DNA of 64,000 nucleotides, taken from positions 134,971,148 through 135,035,147 of the forward strand of contig CP092865.1 of NCBI GenBank assembly GCA_030710605.1. The letters run 5' to 3'. Source of the stretch: Cordylochernes scorpioides (Eukaryota; Arthropoda; Arachnida; Pseudoscorpiones; Chernetidae). The translations under genes and the position numbers were made by a program. Numbering within the stretch: the stretch's first letter is position 1; every line of letters begins with the position of its first letter. Below the pieces are notes generated by a model. The model was not told the DNA's origin. It worked only from the letters and a program-made list of their open reading frames with translations, and ran no database searches. This document shows, in pieces, positions 1 to 11,275 of this stretch.

Positions 1-150
1 AGGTGTGTTATTAAAAAGGTTAGTTCCATTAATTAAAATAGGTTAGTTTCAGATAGGTTAAATTAGGTTAGTTTAATCGTTAATAAGGTTAGTTTTAGAT
101 AAGTTGAATTAGGTTAGTTTCAGATAATGAAAAAAATAATGTTCGTTTTT
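1..150. repeat. Degenerate GGTTAG-rich repeat
   Basis: AGGTTAG/GGTTAGTTT recurs about seven times at irregular spacing, with a longer imperfect period of about 45 bp. The words resemble the arthropod telomere unit TTAGG but are not in uninterrupted tandem. I read this as a simple degenerate repeat rather than telomeric DNA. Confidence 0.4.
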
Positions 151-1490
151 TTAGAAAATTTAGTTTAATAATTTATTTTTAAAAATGTTGTTTTTTTAAC
201 TGTTAAATCTTTTTTAGATTTATAATTTAAATTTATATATTTAAATTGGTTAAAATTCAAAGTATTACACCAAAATTGTATTTTGAACTCGTGTAAAACG
301 CCACTCGAAGGTACGGCGGTGGCAACGTACAGCGCCGCCTACCAAAATATGCCCTTTTCTGGGAACGCTCACATAATTGATTAGATACAAAAGTGTGAAC
401 CAGAAGTCTATTTTTAAAAAAAAAACAATGTTTGCCTGTAAAGTCGGTTTTACGGGCGAAGATTTTACGTGACAACGGTAGAATATTTATTGATTGAATA
501 TAATTAAATTGCACAATAGGAACAAGGAAATTGAATGAAAATAAGAATTGCACAATTTTAACTATAGAAATATATTTTGTTTACTAAACATTGTACATGT
601 AAACTTAACTTAAACTAATTCCTATTTGAGTGATTTTGTTGAGGATCGGACGATGATAGGAGAGAAATATGAAATGAAAGGAAGTGTTTCTGCTGTAATG
701 TGTCTTGCGAAAGTCAAGTCGATAGTTGTTCCTTTTAACGTAGTTGATTAGAAAGTTTGATACGCAATCAAGATTTATACGTATTTTTCATGAAGATTCC
801 TTTTGATGTTAACGTTGATAACTTCGTCCTCTTTAGATGGCGAGGCAAGCATTTTCCATGTCTTGTACGTTGACTGGGACGTTTATCACTTGTCCAATAA
901 TTTCCATAGAGAAATCATGACGCAGTCGACGCACTTGCATAAATGGAAAGGCGCGGGTGAGACCAAACGTTCACTGATAGGATCCAGAGGCGGTTAGACC
1001 TGGAGGTTGTCAGGATATGAGAAGCCGTTGGACCTTTGCGAGGGTAGAAGCTTACGCTTATTCAGTGATTGTCTACAGGTGTTGCAAGACTTTGTATAAT
1101 CCTCCTTGCGTAGCTGCCGATTTTCCTTAACGTACCAATCGAGATTACCTTCAGTTGTAGTGCAGTGATGGTTTAAGGTCATTCTTGAACCACAATCTGT
1201 CACAAACCGAGCAAGCATGGCCAAAATCGTTGTCCAGGAAGTAGATTGAAATCTCCGTATTGACGATGACCATTTGGTTACCAGGTGGATTGTTCCAGTT
1301 GTATTGCTGTTTGGCTTGAAGAAGTAGTCGGGTTGTACATCAGTCGAGAAGATGTGCTCTACGTTGTCGGAATGCACGTTGCCGTTGAGCGTTAGTTAGG
1401 GGAACGCTCGTTCTCTCCGCACGACAGGAACGCTTGTTTCTCCACCACAGAACAAGACGTTGAAGCAGGTGACTCTGACGTACGCTGGTG
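151..1490. other. No recognised gene
   Basis: AT-rich DNA with a few GC-richer patches (about 300-480 and 800-1,490). The longest open frame is 127 codons on the minus strand (994-1,377). It starts at a non-ATG codon, has no domain I recognise and no convincing splice sites. No RNA gene or mobile-element end could be supported. Confidence 0.4.
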
Positions 1491-1499
1491 AGGGCTATG

Positions 1500-1690
1500 T
1501 TAGCATTTTACGTAGCTTGAACCTGCGTTGCCTTCCGCAGCCGCTTTGCAAAGGCTCTTTACTTGTTCAGGAGTTCTGGTCAATGCTTTTCGTAGTCTGT
1601 ACTCACGTTGTCGCTGAGCATTCTTCTGGCGGTAGAGGTGGTGTGTGAACAACGAAAGGTACTGCAGACGTTGACGGCACGAAATCCTCC
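1500..1690 (-). pseudogene. Decayed STPR-type repeat fragment
   Basis: On the minus strand the frame contains NAQRQREYRLRKALTRTPEQ followed about 27 residues later by a second, similar basic segment that is readable only after allowing for a one-base deletion. Basic, Arg-rich units of this form resemble the STPR repeats of the silkworm FMBP-1 type, which also occur in many arthropod ORFs and transposon proteins. The short length, the internal frameshift and the stop right after the second unit argue for a dead fragment. Whether it came from a host gene or an element is unknown. Confidence 0.4.
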
Positions 1691-1740
1691 GTCTCATTGA
1701 AGTACTGGAAGTTGAAGGCACCGTTTCCATTGTTTTGAGA

Positions 1741-3009
1741 GTGGTGATTCCTGTTGAACATTTGAAATTGAATGGATGAATTTTAATTTTAAAGATCAAT
1801 TTGAAAATCAAAACACTTATTCAGATCGAGGTTCAAATTTTTGCTAAATAAATTGAAATTAAATAAAATTTGTAAATGTAAATGATGAAGTTGAAAATTA
1901 AAAATTTACTTAAATTAGATGTTACAATTCTTGCTCAACACAGTTTAATCAAGTTTTTTTATCTGCCATTTTTCTTAATATTTGTAATTTTAAAGAATCA
2001 ATTCGAAAATCAAAACATTATTCAGATCGAAGGTTAAAATTTTTGCTAAATAATTTGAAAACTTATTAAAATTTGTAAAATAATAATTAATTAATTAATT
2101 AATTTTAAAACTAATAATTACTTAACACTATCAACATTTATCAATAGTATGACATAACTATAAACTCAGTTTCTCAATTTTGTGTCATCTACAAAATAAT
2201 CATCATCATAGTTTACGATAATGAAATATCAGTGTACAATATTTACCTTTTGTTGTAGTTGTTGTAAAATGACGAATCTAGCACTCACATTTTCACTACA
2301 GACACAGCTGACGATTTTAACCACACTGTGAACTGTATTATGACGCTTTTTGTTTTTTCCAACGCCAAGAACGTTCGAGAAAGACAAAGACAGAGACATG
2401 CATGCGATTCAATGGCCTAATTCTCTAGCGCTGCTGCGCGCAGAACTCTCGTTCGGTGACTCATCGTAACGTTACGGGCGTTACACTTTTTCATAAGTGA
2501 CTCCCAGCCGCAACCTAATTTAAGACGTTGTCACGTCAAAATGTTATTATTTACCCGGCATTGCGCGCGCCGGGTGAAAATTACCCATGGCAACATTGAA
2601 TGGAGAATTAACCAATAAAAAATCGTTTGGCGGAGATGTGGTTTCGTTAGCTTCCTGATCATCAATTGTCTAAAGTTTGGTTTTTACATTTGACAGCTCC
2701 CCTGAAATTCCATCTATTGTCACTGTCGGGTAAAAATTACCCCGGCGCGCTCACTCTCGTAATTTTTTTGTGCGCATTTTTTTATAAACATTTTTTAAGT
2801 GAGATAAATAATTCGAATTAATAATATAAAAAATAACTATAATAGGTTGATATTTTATCAGCCTATAATTCTATATAAAATGGAGGGAAGAAGAGTCATA
2901 TTTATTAGATCAAGAAGAGATTATTGTAGAAGGTGATATTGAAGAAGATCTCTAAAATGAACATTTTTATGGAAGTGACACTGGAATATATTCAGATATA
3001 GGAATTTTG
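1741..3009. other. AT-rich stretch with inverted GC-rich motif
   Basis: Mostly AT-rich and without a supported gene. The words GCGCGCCGGG (near 2,562) and its complement CCCCGGCGCGC (near 2,740) face each other about 180 bp apart, next to ATTACCC/GGGTAA, so they may be the inverted ends of a small element. A short acidic frame at about 2,885-2,955 runs toward the N gap and could be the start of a transposase, but this is too short to classify. Confidence 0.3.
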
Positions 3010-3109
3010 NNNNNNNNNNNNNNNNNNNNNNNNNNNNNNNNNNNNNNNNNNNNNNNNNNNNNNNNNNNNNNNNNNNNNNNNNNNNNNNNNNNNNNNNNNN
3101 NNNNNNNNN
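3010..3109. other. Scaffold gap of 100 N
   Basis: Exactly 100 N, the conventional length for a gap of unknown size. Apparent coding across it is not real. Confidence 0.99.
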
Positions 3110-3333
3110 GCTCGAGGAGCATGAACTCATGGAATTTGTGTAATCTTTACACAAGGGGATAAGAAACAACAACAGAGTATCAAGCTTGTAAAGCTTGAAA
3201 CTTGACAACCATCATGACTGGGTGAAGTTGAATGCGGTAGACTTGGAGCACTACTCAGTGGCAGGTTGAAGATATATATTAATTAGAGTAATCTCATCCT
3301 AAATTTGAAATATAAAAATTAAACCGGTGTATA

Positions 3334-3509
3334 AACACAAGGTAATAAGATCAAATCCAAATAAATAATTAGTGTGTGACGTTCAGTACTTTTGTCTGAT
3401 GATGGTAACAACGCTGTTACTGAAACGTCACACACTATTTATTTATCTGGATTTGGTCTTATTACCTTGTGTTTATAATCTATAATCCAAATTATGCCTT
3501 ATCACATAC
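3334..3509 (+). mobile_element. F2 element with 11-bp target duplication
   Basis: A copy of repeat family F2. It opens inside the left arm (ACACAAGGTAATAAG...) and ends with the complete right arm (...AATCCAAATTATGCCTTATCA). It is bracketed by an 11-bp direct repeat ACCGGTGTATA at 3,323-3,333 and 3,510-3,520. A hammerhead-like core lies inside: CTGATGA at 3,396-3,402, one extra T, hairpin GGTAACA/TGTTACT (3,404-3,410 with 3,415-3,421), then GAAAC at 3,422-3,426. The truncated left end plus a long, element-specific duplication is what target-primed reverse transcription leaves, so I infer spread through RNA, perhaps with LINE or Penelope machinery. Confidence 0.65.
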
Positions 3510-3520
3510 ACCGGTGTATA

Positions 3521-4230
3521 TTTTATTGAGATATTTATTTTGACCATGTCTGCCTGCCTTTGTAGGTTATATTGATGGGATTAAATAACTGTTGAGATTG
3601 CCTGGACAGCTTTCATATTTCTTTAGAACAAAGGACACATACTTCAGTCAGAAGACATTCACCAACCCAAAATTCCCTCAAAGGAAAGAATGCTCTATAT
3701 GCCTACACAAGAGTCTAACTACTAGACTGAGTTAGTGTAAACTACTCAACATATCTGTTACAGAGCAAACTTGCTACTTCAGGTGACAACAACAAGCTGG
3801 TAGATCAAAGCCTGGTCAGTTGAACACAACAGAGAGACATTCCCAGATTCGATTATCTGGGTGCAGCTTGTGTCCTTTTAATTTTAAAAAAAAGCCAATA
3901 TGTCATATTTAATAATAAAATCTGTTCTTTTTTTTTCTAATCCGAATCGGTTCTTAAACAACGTACACTACTTTTTAATTCCATATTTTGGATTATCAGT
4001 TGTATTTAAAAGGTACATTTCTCAGTTAAGTTTTGGTAAAGAATTAACCAAAATGGGATGACTATGATTTTAGTGTCCGAGTACCCAGAGCTGTGATAAA
4101 GTGAACCACACTTACATTGTTGGCTAACCAAACCAAACCAGATCATATTGATCTCTCTTGGAGGCTGCAGCGGCAATGGCATAATGCACAGCTACTCTGA
4201 TGTTGATCCCATTGAAACTTATTTAATCCC
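3521..4230. other. No recognised gene
   Basis: Non-coding sequence with stops in all frames. A Cys-containing stretch near 3,640-3,720 (RKECSICLHKSL in one frame) could be the tail of a decayed transposase or LINE protein, but it is interrupted and I cannot name the family. Confidence 0.3.
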
Positions 4231-4234
4231 ATAC

Positions 4235-4445
4235 CTACAGTGGAACCTTGTTATGACAGTACAACTTGGTTATAACATCACTATTCTAAAAACACAAGTT
4301 TAAAGTTCCAAAATTGCTTTAACAATATTGATACGGCTTAATTTGGATTAAAGATTAGAACTACAAGGTAATAAGTCCAAATCTAAATAAATTAACAGTG
4401 TTATTAACATCATCAGACAAAAAAATTCTCAAAGTTATTCCCTTT
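4235..4445. repeat. Pogo-like fragment followed by F2 left arm
   Basis: ACAGTGGAACCTTGTTATGAC at 4,238 resembles a pogo/Tigger-type terminal repeat. From about 4,335 the sequence is an F2 left arm (TTAATTTGGATTAAAG..., TACAAGGTAATAAG...) running into a decayed inverted core, ATCATCAGAC at about 4,410. No right arm follows. Confidence 0.4.
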
Positions 4446-4644
4446 TTATTCCCACTATAATTATATTCACTTATATAAAAATAGTTTTTGTAATACTTCA
4501 TGTTTGGAAAAGTGTAGTTGAGCACTTTTGTTCCTCTCTAAAAAATCATGAAATATTTTATAAATGAAATATAAAAAAGGTGCAATGGTTTCAATTCATA
4601 TATCAATAATTAAATATAATATCACAAGAATATTTTATTTTCAA

Positions 4645-5400
4645 CTAGCCGAATGACCCGGGCAACGCCCGGGTTTTACCCTATTAAATGTACCCTGTTT
4701 CACCCGTGGTCTCTGTTTTTTGGAATTTTTCCCGATATAATTTTGTATCTGATAATCAAACATGATACAGCAAAATTTTTAAAAAGCAAAATTTTTAAAA
4801 TAGCCTATCGTCTTACCAGTATTCTTTTACCTATGTATGGAAATTTTGGTTTGAATTAGTGAACTACTGAGAATTTGTAGATGAATGACCCGCGGGCAAC
4901 GCCCGGGTTTACACGATTAAATGTATATTACATATGGAAGAGATGGACGTAGTTCCCGGAGGGCACCCGCGAGGTCACTCTGCCCCCGCGCAACTGTCCA
5001 ACTGGGAGGGCCCCGCGCCGTCAAAATCATCACGCGTTCTAGAGGGCGCTGCTCCGGCCGTCAGCCGGGAGATCTCATTTACTCGGCGGGGGGAAGCAGG
5101 GGGAAGGGAAGTCACGTGCTGCGCCGGCAGCCAATCGTCGCGCGCCGCCATCGCCCGCCTGAGTGTTTTAGAGGGCGCTGCTCGTGAGCTAAGTTGAATA
5201 ATTTGAATATATAGTTTTAATAAATGATTTATATATATTTTAAAATAGCCTATCGTCATCCTCGTTATTTTTTACCTATGTATGGAAATTTTGGTTTGAA
5301 TTAGTGATCTACTGCGAATTTGTATAGGAGTCATACAAACAAAGACACAGACAAACAAACATACAAACATACAAACATTCATTTTTATATATTTTCAATA
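4645..5400 (-). mobile_element. Two tandem Helitron-like 3' ends
   Basis: Read on the minus strand, the block ends with a GC hairpin (CCCGGGC/GCCCGGG) about 11 nt before CTAG at 4,645-4,648. That is the hallmark 3' end of a Helitron-type rolling-circle element. A second hairpin lies at about 4,887-4,911. The segments 4,795-4,880 and 5,235-5,320 are near repeats (ATGTATGGAAATTTTGG in both), so two related copies sit head to tail. The second contains a strikingly GC-rich interior (4,930-5,190) unlike its surroundings. No helicase or Rep coding is present, so both are non-autonomous. Confidence 0.6.
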
Positions 5401-5574
5401 TTACCATAAATTGATTTAATATTTGGATGTCCTAGGAAAATGTCTGCTAACTAGCAGCTGACATCTAACTGTCTATAATTCAACACCAAATTTAATTCAA
5501 CTAAAAGCTCTGAACCTTTGAGGTATTTAATTAAAGAGAAGTTATACTGTAAAAATGAAATTTTAAAAAGGTCC

Positions 5575-5890
5575 AATATATGATAAGGCACAATTTGGAT
5601 TATAGATTAGAAACACAAGGGAATAAGGTGCAATTTTCGGCCTGCAACCCCAAAACACATTATTGACTGTATTGACTCATCCATTGATGAGCTCTACTCT
5701 TCCCCGGCAAACACCATCAAAAGTCTCAAGCTTTACAAGCTTGATACCCTAATATGATTGAGTGGAGATAAGAAAGAAGAAGTAATAAGACCAAATAAAT
5801 AGTATGTGACAACGCTGTTACCAAAATGTCACACACTATATAGTTATTGGGAGATTTGGTCTTTGTGTTTCTAAGGTCCAATATAGAATC
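5575..5890. mobile_element. F2 element, rearranged
   Basis: Begins GATAAGGCACAATTTGGATT (about 5,581) and ends in the matching right arm near 5,875. The right arm keeps GTTACCAAAATGTCACACAC, a decayed form of the F2 core, but CTGATGA has been lost. Between the arms lies unrelated sequence of about 130 bp (5,640-5,770). Confidence 0.5.
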
Positions 5891-5899
5891 ACAATTCAT

Positions 5900-6365
5900 G
5901 GTGTTAATATCACAAAATTATTTCACCTAGAAATATTATTTTAATGAGTTAGTTGATAAGCTGATGATCTAACAGACTCTAATTCAACTGAAAGCTCGGA
6001 TCCTTTGAGGTGTTGAATTAAAGACTGTATATTGTTGCATCATGATTAATGCACGTATTTTTAAAATTATTTATAATATTATTTTTAATATATTTAAATT
6101 ATATATTTATTTATTTTTATAGAACAGATTATTACTAAAAAATAGTATGTACTATAAAACATTTGTATTTTGATACACTGAATACACCACCTGCTTTAAA
6201 CTGTGATGTGATAAATAAAGAGAGATTCTAGATGCTACCTAAAAATATAGTTGTCTTATTATTGACTGGTTTAACCTTGTAGGATGGTTGAGACACGTTC
6301 TGAAAAGATGCAAAGACGCGTCTGAGGAGAGAATCAAGACTGAAGAATCTGCCAAATCGCAGCCT
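5900..6365. other. AT-rich, no gene
   Basis: Very AT-rich spacer including long A/T runs at 6,050-6,180. The phrase AACTGAAAGCTCGGATCCTTTGAGG (5,987 onward) repeats, with changes, a phrase near 5,500. No coding or RNA feature seen. Confidence 0.3.
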
Positions 6366-6540
6366 GGTGCAACAATATATACAGTAAAACCTCCATGAGA
6401 GGACACTCCAGCTAGAGGGCACCTCTCTACAAAGGATAGTCTTGATTGTCGAAATTACCATTTTTACTATGTAACAACTCTCCAGTAAGAGGACACCTTT
6501 TCATAAAGGACACTTTTGCTCTGCAATTAGGTGTTTTTTA
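6366..6540. mobile_element. Pogo/Tigger-like MITE fragment
   Basis: ATACAGTAAAACCTCCATGAG at about 6,380 followed by GAGGACA and AAAGGA words. The same words recur at 60,655-60,835 and 62,285-62,800. CAGT-starting ends and a TA target are typical of pogo/Tigger-related MITEs. No transposase frame is present. Confidence 0.45.
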
Positions 6541-6659
6541 CAGGCTGGTAGTTCTACTATATATATATTGTCAATGGAATAGATATCGAGGTTAAATATT
6601 TCAGATGGAGGAGTGGAGAGAAAAATCGTATATGTCATTAATACCTTTTTAATGATTAT

Positions 6660-6885
6660 TAGGTATACAATTTGGATTATATAGAATAAAAAAAAACACA
6701 CGGTAAAAAGTCAAATCCAAATAAATAACTAGTGGGTGACATTTCAGTAGGTGTTGTTACCATCATCAGACAAAAGTACTGAATGGACACACACACTATT
6801 TGGATTTAGTCTTATAATTTTGTGTTTTTAATCTCTATTAATTCCACACACTATTTATTTGGTCTTATTACCTTGTGTTGTCAAC
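6660..6885. mobile_element. F2 element, both arms
   Basis: Left arm TATACAATTTGGATTATATA at 6,663, then ATCATCAGACAAAAGTACTG (the inverted core, 6,764 onward), then a right arm ending in ACCTTGTG near 6,876. Indels in the TIRs and the altered stem (GGTAACAACACC on the minus strand) show an old copy. Confidence 0.5.
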
Positions 6886-6889
6886 CTTT

Positions 6890-8123
6890 TTTTTTTAAAC
6901 ACTAAAGTCATTTTTCATTAACTTGGTGGACTCAAAAGGCAAAACACAAATTACCCCAACTATCACTAATGCCAAATAATGAATTAATAGAAAAATTGTC
7001 AAAAAATACATTTAAAGGTGTTATCTTTTTAAAATAAAGGATACTCAATACAAAGGCATAGCATGTCATCTGTTACTCAATTTCAAAATAGCGTAGTGAA
7101 AATTTTCTTTTTTCTAAATAATTTTTCTAGTATTGAAAGAACAGTAAATTCTGTGATGAAAAAATTATTGCGGAAGATCGGACTGATGACCCAAGCCCTA
7201 CTGATAATTTGATCATCACAAAAAGGACAGTTGAAATTTTATTTTGAAAAAGAGAATTTTAAACAAAATTTCAAAATTACCTGTCAATTTTAAACAGGAT
7301 TTGACAACTAATATACAAATGTTTTATATTAAATAGAAGAATGGGTTTTTAAACTAATTATATGAGCTTTTTCTAAAAACCAAGTGTTGAGGGCTTTATT
7401 TAAACCAATATGGAAGATTTGAATGAAATATAAGAAACTGTTTTGCTACCAATATCTCTCCTGGTTGTTTCTGATGGAAATGTTTGCTAAATTCAACAAT
7501 TATCAACATTTTTCTTTTTCTCCCCTGAAATATGATCATGTTTCACCATATCACCAAGTTATTGCCAACTTTATGACTTTTGATACACTCAAAATCGTTT
7601 GATAATACGTATCAAGTCTTTTGTTTCAAGATTTTGAGTTTAAATAAAATATTCCTATATTTATTTTTTATTTATTTGTGTAAAAAAGTCTCTCTTAAAG
7701 AATAATGATATCGAAAATGTAAACTTATGGTAGCAAAGGCCTATGTTGAGAGTTCTTCAAGTGAAATGTCATTGATGGTAAAAATTTTAAAAATCCTTCA
7801 TTTTGAAAATAAAATTTAAAATATAACATTTTAAAAGTACTGAGTGAAATTAAAAAGTGAAAATTTTCAAACTTTGAACATACTTTTTTTCAAAAATGTC
7901 TAATGTAAACAACAACAAAAAGTTTTGTAGTTTCATAAATAATCAAACGGAAATATATTTGAAAAGAATATATATTTAATGAATGAATACCTAAATATAT
8001 TGTATTAAAAGTATATAAAAAAGTTTAAATGTCCAAAACCAAAATTGTCAAAATCTATTTTTATAAATGTACAAAAAATTTCAAAGGTAAATAAACTACA
8101 AAAGTAAAAGACAAATGAGAAAT
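6890..8123. other. Likely intron or intergenic DNA
   Basis: Very AT-rich and without open frames of note. It lies directly downstream (minus strand) of the donor of the exon at 8,130-8,264, so if that exon is real this is its first intron. I found no following exon, which may lie beyond the window's left edge. Confidence 0.35.
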
Positions 8124-8129
8124 ACTTAC

Positions 8130-8264
8130 CGCAGGAATAATCGCTTTACATCGGTACGTCTTTTGATCTTTTTTATGAAGAATTGGATCAGCAATCAGTT
8201 TGTAGCCTTTCTTCTTCTTTTCTTCAAAATTAGGATCATTTGAAAATGGCTTTACACCATTCAT
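8130..8264 (-). CDS. First coding exon, SETD1/Set1-like N-terminus (partial)
   Basis: Forty-five codons from ATG at 8,264, ending at 8,130 directly before GTAAGT (8,124-8,129), a perfect donor, in phase 0. The segment GYKLIADPILHKKDQKTYR resembles the conserved motif just upstream of the RRM in SETD1 histone H3K4 methyltransferases, where a YKL..DP...K...K.YRY pattern is typical. That family is the catalytic subunit of COMPASS and acts on chromatin. The expected Y/G after YR is replaced here by CKA, and no second exon is visible, so the assignment is tentative. The A at -3 suits initiation. The gene would run leftward out of the window. Confidence 0.45.
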
Positions 8265-9370
8265 TTTAATATCGGAGAATATCGTTTCAATAGCTAGTAA
8301 ATAATACGGCTTAAATATGAAAAAAATATTTCCATCTATCTTTACAAATATTATTGTTTATAAACTTAAATTTAGGCCTAGAGATAATGTGACTATTATA
8401 AGTCAACAAAACACCAAAGTCTTTCCCTATAAACAAACAAGAAGTTTCTTTGCATTACAGAGGCCTAAATTAGAAAATTATAAAGATAACAATAAAACTA
8501 AGGCTTCGTTTGGCCGATTCTCAGTCATATAATAATACATAGCGCGGTAACAATCCAATCAACCAAAGCAAAATATTGAGATTTGGTCAAATTTTAAAAC
8601 GCATATAAAAACAAATTATTTCAATGAACAGTGTGGTAAATTTTTTAATGGTAAATCAATGATAGGTGGAAACTGGATATTACAATGGTAAAATATAGTT
8701 ATGATATTAAAAATTCATCAAGTGTCTTAGTGCGTAAATATTCTATTATATATCTACTTTCAAAAATAAAATATTCCCGCAAATTATATTTAAAAAAAAA
8801 ACTTTGTCTATTTCTAAATGGACAAAAAATAACTCAAATATGTATAGCCATTTTAGAGAAATATATAATTATTACACAGATTACTTGAAGGCTTTAAAAG
8901 GAGCATATAAACTTTAAAGGCAACTTTTAGTTGAAAAATGATATGATAAATTTTAAATTTCGAAATTGAACTTTCAAATTCATAATAATGATTTGAATTT
9001 TAAAAATCAATTTTGAGAACATGCTTGCATTGATATTGAATAATCAAATTTTATATTTAAGAACCATTATTAACTCTATCTATATAAAAGATCAGATTTG
9101 TCAATCTCTTTTGCCTCAAACTCCTAAACTACGCATAATTATTTTTTATCAAACTTTAATTTAACCCTTTCAAACCATAAGGGTTTAAATCTATTTTTGT
9201 TGAAATATATACTTTTCTATTATGACTTTATCTCCATTAATTCAAGAAAATTGATCAATCTACTCCATCTTTAGAGCGACAAACAAAATTAGTTCTTTAA
9301 AGTTTCTTCAATCAAAATTTTATTTTTAAAAGAAGAAAAAAATCCTCACAAGCAACATAAAAATATATAG
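8265..9370. other. AT-rich upstream region, no gene
   Basis: Possible 5' flank of the minus-strand exon at 8,130-8,264. It is strongly AT-rich, with only short frames (71 and 67 codons) that show no recognisable domain. No core promoter element stands out above the AT background. Confidence 0.3.
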
Positions 9371-9375
9371 TATAT

Positions 9376-9482
9376 TTTTTCATCGCAGTGAAGACAGTAG
9401 AAGTTTGTATTGTGTATAAAAGAAATATTCGTGCTTTTAAATCCTTTCATTTTATATGTATAGATGGCGCGTTATTGCTTAG
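9376..9482 (-). repeat. F1 satellite arm fragment
   Basis: TTTTTTCATCGCAGTGAAGA through TAGATGGCGCGTTATTGCTT matches, with scattered changes, the outer third of the 372-bp unit at 27-30 kb. It is a lone, older fragment. Confidence 0.7.
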
Positions 9483-11160
9483 TATAAAAATATATAAAAG
9501 GCACTAGCCCATCTTTTGTAGAAATATTATAAACTATTCAGAGCTTCCTGGACCGCAGTTAATAAAAAATAATTAAACTTAAAAATTAATTTTGAACATC
9601 CTTTCCAGGTTGAAAGATGGTTTTAACATCTAAATTAATCTTTTGAAAGTAAGCCCACAAAAATGGTTATATATATACACACAGAAAGAAATAAACTTCT
9701 AATTTCATTTATGAATGTGAGACACATAAATCTTAACCTTGGATTAAGAATTTATTATAGTAAATTGATTGAACAACTTCTGTAACATAAAAGTGCAAAT
9801 GTAACAGGCTAAAGACAAAACCTAACTTCTATTGGAAACAGAGTTGAGACTGAATATATTTCATTAGTGAACAGAGTATAGACAAGATTTATTGTCATCG
9901 TGTTGCATATATCAACTATTAGAAAATTAAGAAATATAATGATGGCAACATAAACACACAAAAGGATATTGTCTGATATTATCATAACCCTAGAGATTGT
10001 ATACTGGAGTATCATAGTGAGGAGACACAGACAACATAAGCCCAATTTGTGTTCTGAATGTCTTAGTGGGCCCATGCAGCGTATGAGGCCTCTTTGACCT
10101 AGCGTGTAATGTCTCCTACTAGTTCTGAGTAGGTTTAAGGGATGATCTGCTTTCAGAAACAGTAAGTATTGTCACGCCTTCAGAAATGATGGTTCTGGTG
10201 AATTTAAAATAATAAGGCTTATGACATATTTACAGTATCAAAGACTTTCATCAAACCTCATCAACTGCAACAGATTTTTTAAGTTCTCAAAACATCCTCG
10301 TGACCCCACCTATATCTCATACTTCTTCTGAATACAATGGTTAAACATAGGTACTGACAAAGAGTGGGTGTGCTGGCCAAAACTTGAGGTCCTGCCAGCC
10401 ATAATCCAAACTAGATGAGTATGGAAGTAGTCAGCGGGAAGGAATCCTGTAATGTAAATACAATTCCCAAAAACTTCAATTCGCCAAAAATATAGATTTG
10501 TCCTTGGGTACAAAATGATGGATAGCCAGGAAAAGAGAACAGTTAGTATGCGTTGCTATTGGTTCACTATGCAGAGCAGATATGTAATGGCAAGGAAATT
10601 GTTGAAAATATGTTGAGACTGGATCTGGAACTAGAATGAATTGAACCTTGACTTGCTCAATTCACTTTTTCTGTGCGAAAACTATTGACCCATTCCAATA
10701 ATATGTACAGCTTAGGCTTGTCGTTTAAGACCAAACATTACAAACAAGCCCTTGTAATTAGACTAGTTTGTAGACCAGGGTTCAGTAAAACATTGCAGAC
10801 ATGGATTCAAGATTTGGGTTTTTCAACCCTGATTGAAGACCTTCCCCAAAGTATTGTGAAGCAGAGAAATCAACTCGTAAGATATGAAGATGCAGATGTA
10901 AATGGATTGTCCAATAGCACATTAATTTTTATAGAAATCGCTGATGTTGCTATTGAAGAATGTGGAATAAAAAGAGAGCTTATTTTCATGAAGGAAAGTG
11001 CGATGATTTTTCTTGCACTCACCTGAAGATATTTTCTCTCTTGATACAAATTCAATGCTAATAAATGCAAAGTTTGAAAAGGGAAAATAGAATTTGGGTA
11101 AAAAGCCTCTTTTATATTAGATTTATTCAAGCTTTCGAGCAAATTTTGCTCTTCAAAGGG
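9483..11160. other. No recognised gene
   Basis: Moderately AT-rich. The longest frames are 88 codons (minus, 9,809-10,075, hydrophobic) and 117 codons (plus, 10,673-11,026). Neither shows a recognisable domain. A consensus donor on the minus strand (CAG/GTGAGT near 11,020) follows an open stretch, but that stretch partly overlaps F1-like repeat words, so I do not call an exon. Confidence 0.3.
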
Positions 11161-11167
11161 CAATTAC

Positions 11168-11275
11168 TTTTGTATAAAATAAAAGGATTTTAAAAGCGCG
11201 AATGTTTCTTTTATACATAAAACGAACTTCTACTGTCCTTACTGCGATGAAAAATATATTGGGAGGGCTTGGCTC
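11168..11275 (+). repeat. F1 satellite unit, left part, interrupted
   Basis: Matches the forward-oriented satellite units (AAAAGCGCGAATGTTTCTTT... to GGGAGGGCTTGGCTC) and stops exactly at the left end of the LTR element. The matching continuation, ATCAGTGGTGAACCC, resumes at 27,152. This is the left half of the insertion target. Confidence 0.85.

Noticed and set aside
1-150. Interstitial telomere (TTAGG) tract
   Set aside because: GGTTAG words are irregularly spaced and embedded in a longer degenerate repeat.
2550-3900. piggyBac-type transposon spanning the first gap
   Set aside because: Inverted GC-rich words, an acidic frame and a Cys-containing frame are suggestive, but no TTAA duplication, catalytic motif or continuous frame supports it.
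10870-11163. Minus-strand exon ending at CAG/GTGAGT
   Set aside because: The open stretch overlaps F1-like words (GAGCAAAATTTGCTCGAA), has no acceptor or ATG, and the protein is unrecognised.
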